From the NCBI GenBank assembly GCA_947475845.1, contig CANJMO010000021.1, positions 1 to 36,719 of the forward strand: a stretch of DNA of 36,719 bases, written 5' to 3'. This DNA is from Caulobacteraceae bacterium (GTDB lineage: Bacteria > Pseudomonadota > Alphaproteobacteria > Caulobacterales > Caulobacteraceae). Shown here in pieces: positions 36,558 to 36,719 of the stretch (the stretch's first letter is position 1; each line of letters starts with the position of its first letter). The translations under genes and the position numbers were made by a program. A model generated the notes under the pieces. The model was not told where the DNA came from. It saw nothing but the letters and a program-made list of their open reading frames with translations, and did no database searches.

Positions 36558-36606
36558 ATGGTCACGATGAATCGTAAGGAAAAGCGAGCATGGCAACAGC
36601 GCGGCC
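36558..36606 (+). pseudogene. 5' end of an unknown gene, interrupted by the IS
   Basis: Starting at ATG 36558 (or 36567), the frame reads MVTMNRKEKRAWQQRG, then enters the IS terminus at 36607 and stops at TGA 36612-36614. It is basic and A-rich in codon use, unlike neighbouring genes, so it is probably foreign. The remainder of the gene, if it exists, lies beyond the IS. The family cannot be told from 16 residues. The palindromes upstream may regulate it. Confidence 0.4.
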
Positions 36607-36719
36607 TGACGTGACCCCCAATTTATCATCCAGTCATAACGAGAGTCCTGGGTTGATCTGAGCCTGGGTTTAGGTGGGTGGCAAGAGGCGTCCGCGCGGA
36701 GCCCCCAGGCTGCGCAGCG
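36607..36719 (-). mobile_element. Insertion sequence end (IS3-like), right copy, partial
   Basis: Exact inverted copy of 31-143. It begins with TGACGTGACCCCC and includes the C-terminus of the putative transposase on the minus strand (stop at 36626-36628). The element body continues to the right, outside the window. The two copies point away from each other. Confidence 0.75.

Larger units (their letters stand above)
36432..36606. other. AT-rich segment after guaA, possible start of a genomic island
   Basis: By eye only about one third G+C, against roughly two thirds in the rest of the window. It begins at the guaA stop codon and runs into the right IS end. It contains repeats and one truncated gene start (listed separately). 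The 3' end of guaA is a known integration site for genomic islands in several bacteria. An integrase gene is not visible within the window. Confidence 0.55.

Overview
The window is high-GC chromosomal DNA of an alphaproteobacterium, most likely of the order Caulobacterales (Caulobacter/Phenylobacterium-like). The evidence is gene content and order: murA-DUF2948-hisD-UPF0262-phosphatase-maf-RNase G/E-like-yacG-tRNA-Phe, an exbB-exbD-tonB cluster, two DUF2336 proteins around Hpt and nadK, and guaB-rsmB-like-guaA. A tRNA-His with A73 and no G-1, and promoter motifs of the sigma-T/EcfG and CtrA types, point the same way. Both edges end inside the same insertion-sequence terminus (113 identical bases, inverted), so the window runs from one IS copy to another.

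Layout. 1-143 is an IS end. 144-3838 holds a DUF6491 protein, a eukaryotic-like topoisomerase IB, the rRNA methyltransferase RlmJ, an Ala/Pro/Lys-rich membrane protein and an acidic hypothetical. About 3914-4023 looks like a small-RNA gene with a general-stress promoter and an intrinsic terminator. 4157-9728 is a possible envelope-sugar cluster: two 2-oxoglutarate/Fe(II) oxygenases flank a 915-residue membrane protein that fuses an O-antigen-ligase-like half to a GT39-like half, an ELM1-family protein and an FKBP isomerase. 10054-11983 holds a TadG-like von Willebrand protein and a small membrane protein. 12046-12787 contains two decayed gene ends joined head to head, a tRNA-Thr and a 49-residue basic protein. 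12924-18879 is the long murA-to-yacG operon with tRNA-Phe.

18880-19512 is a 633-base leader region. 19513-22416 is the TonB energising system (exbB, exbD, tonB, tRNA-His, second exbD). 22638-28920 holds a small protein under a putative sigma-T promoter, a ThiO-like oxidase, a frameshifted lytic transglycosylase under a perfect CtrA-type site, two DUF2336 proteins, an Hpt phosphotransfer protein, NAD kinase and HspQ. 29058-36431 holds ppx/gppA-rlmE, an NHL beta-propeller protein and the overlapping guaB-rsmB-like-guaA unit. Directly after guaA the composition drops to AT-rich DNA with repeated operator-like palindromes and the first codons of a gene cut by the right-hand IS; this resembles the start of a genomic island at guaA.

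Most of the window is ordinary housekeeping DNA. The parts that deserve a second look are the putative stress small RNA, the ligase-GT39 fusion and its neighbours, the guaA-adjacent AT-rich segment, and the decayed or frameshifted genes. No complete new defence or mobile system is visible.
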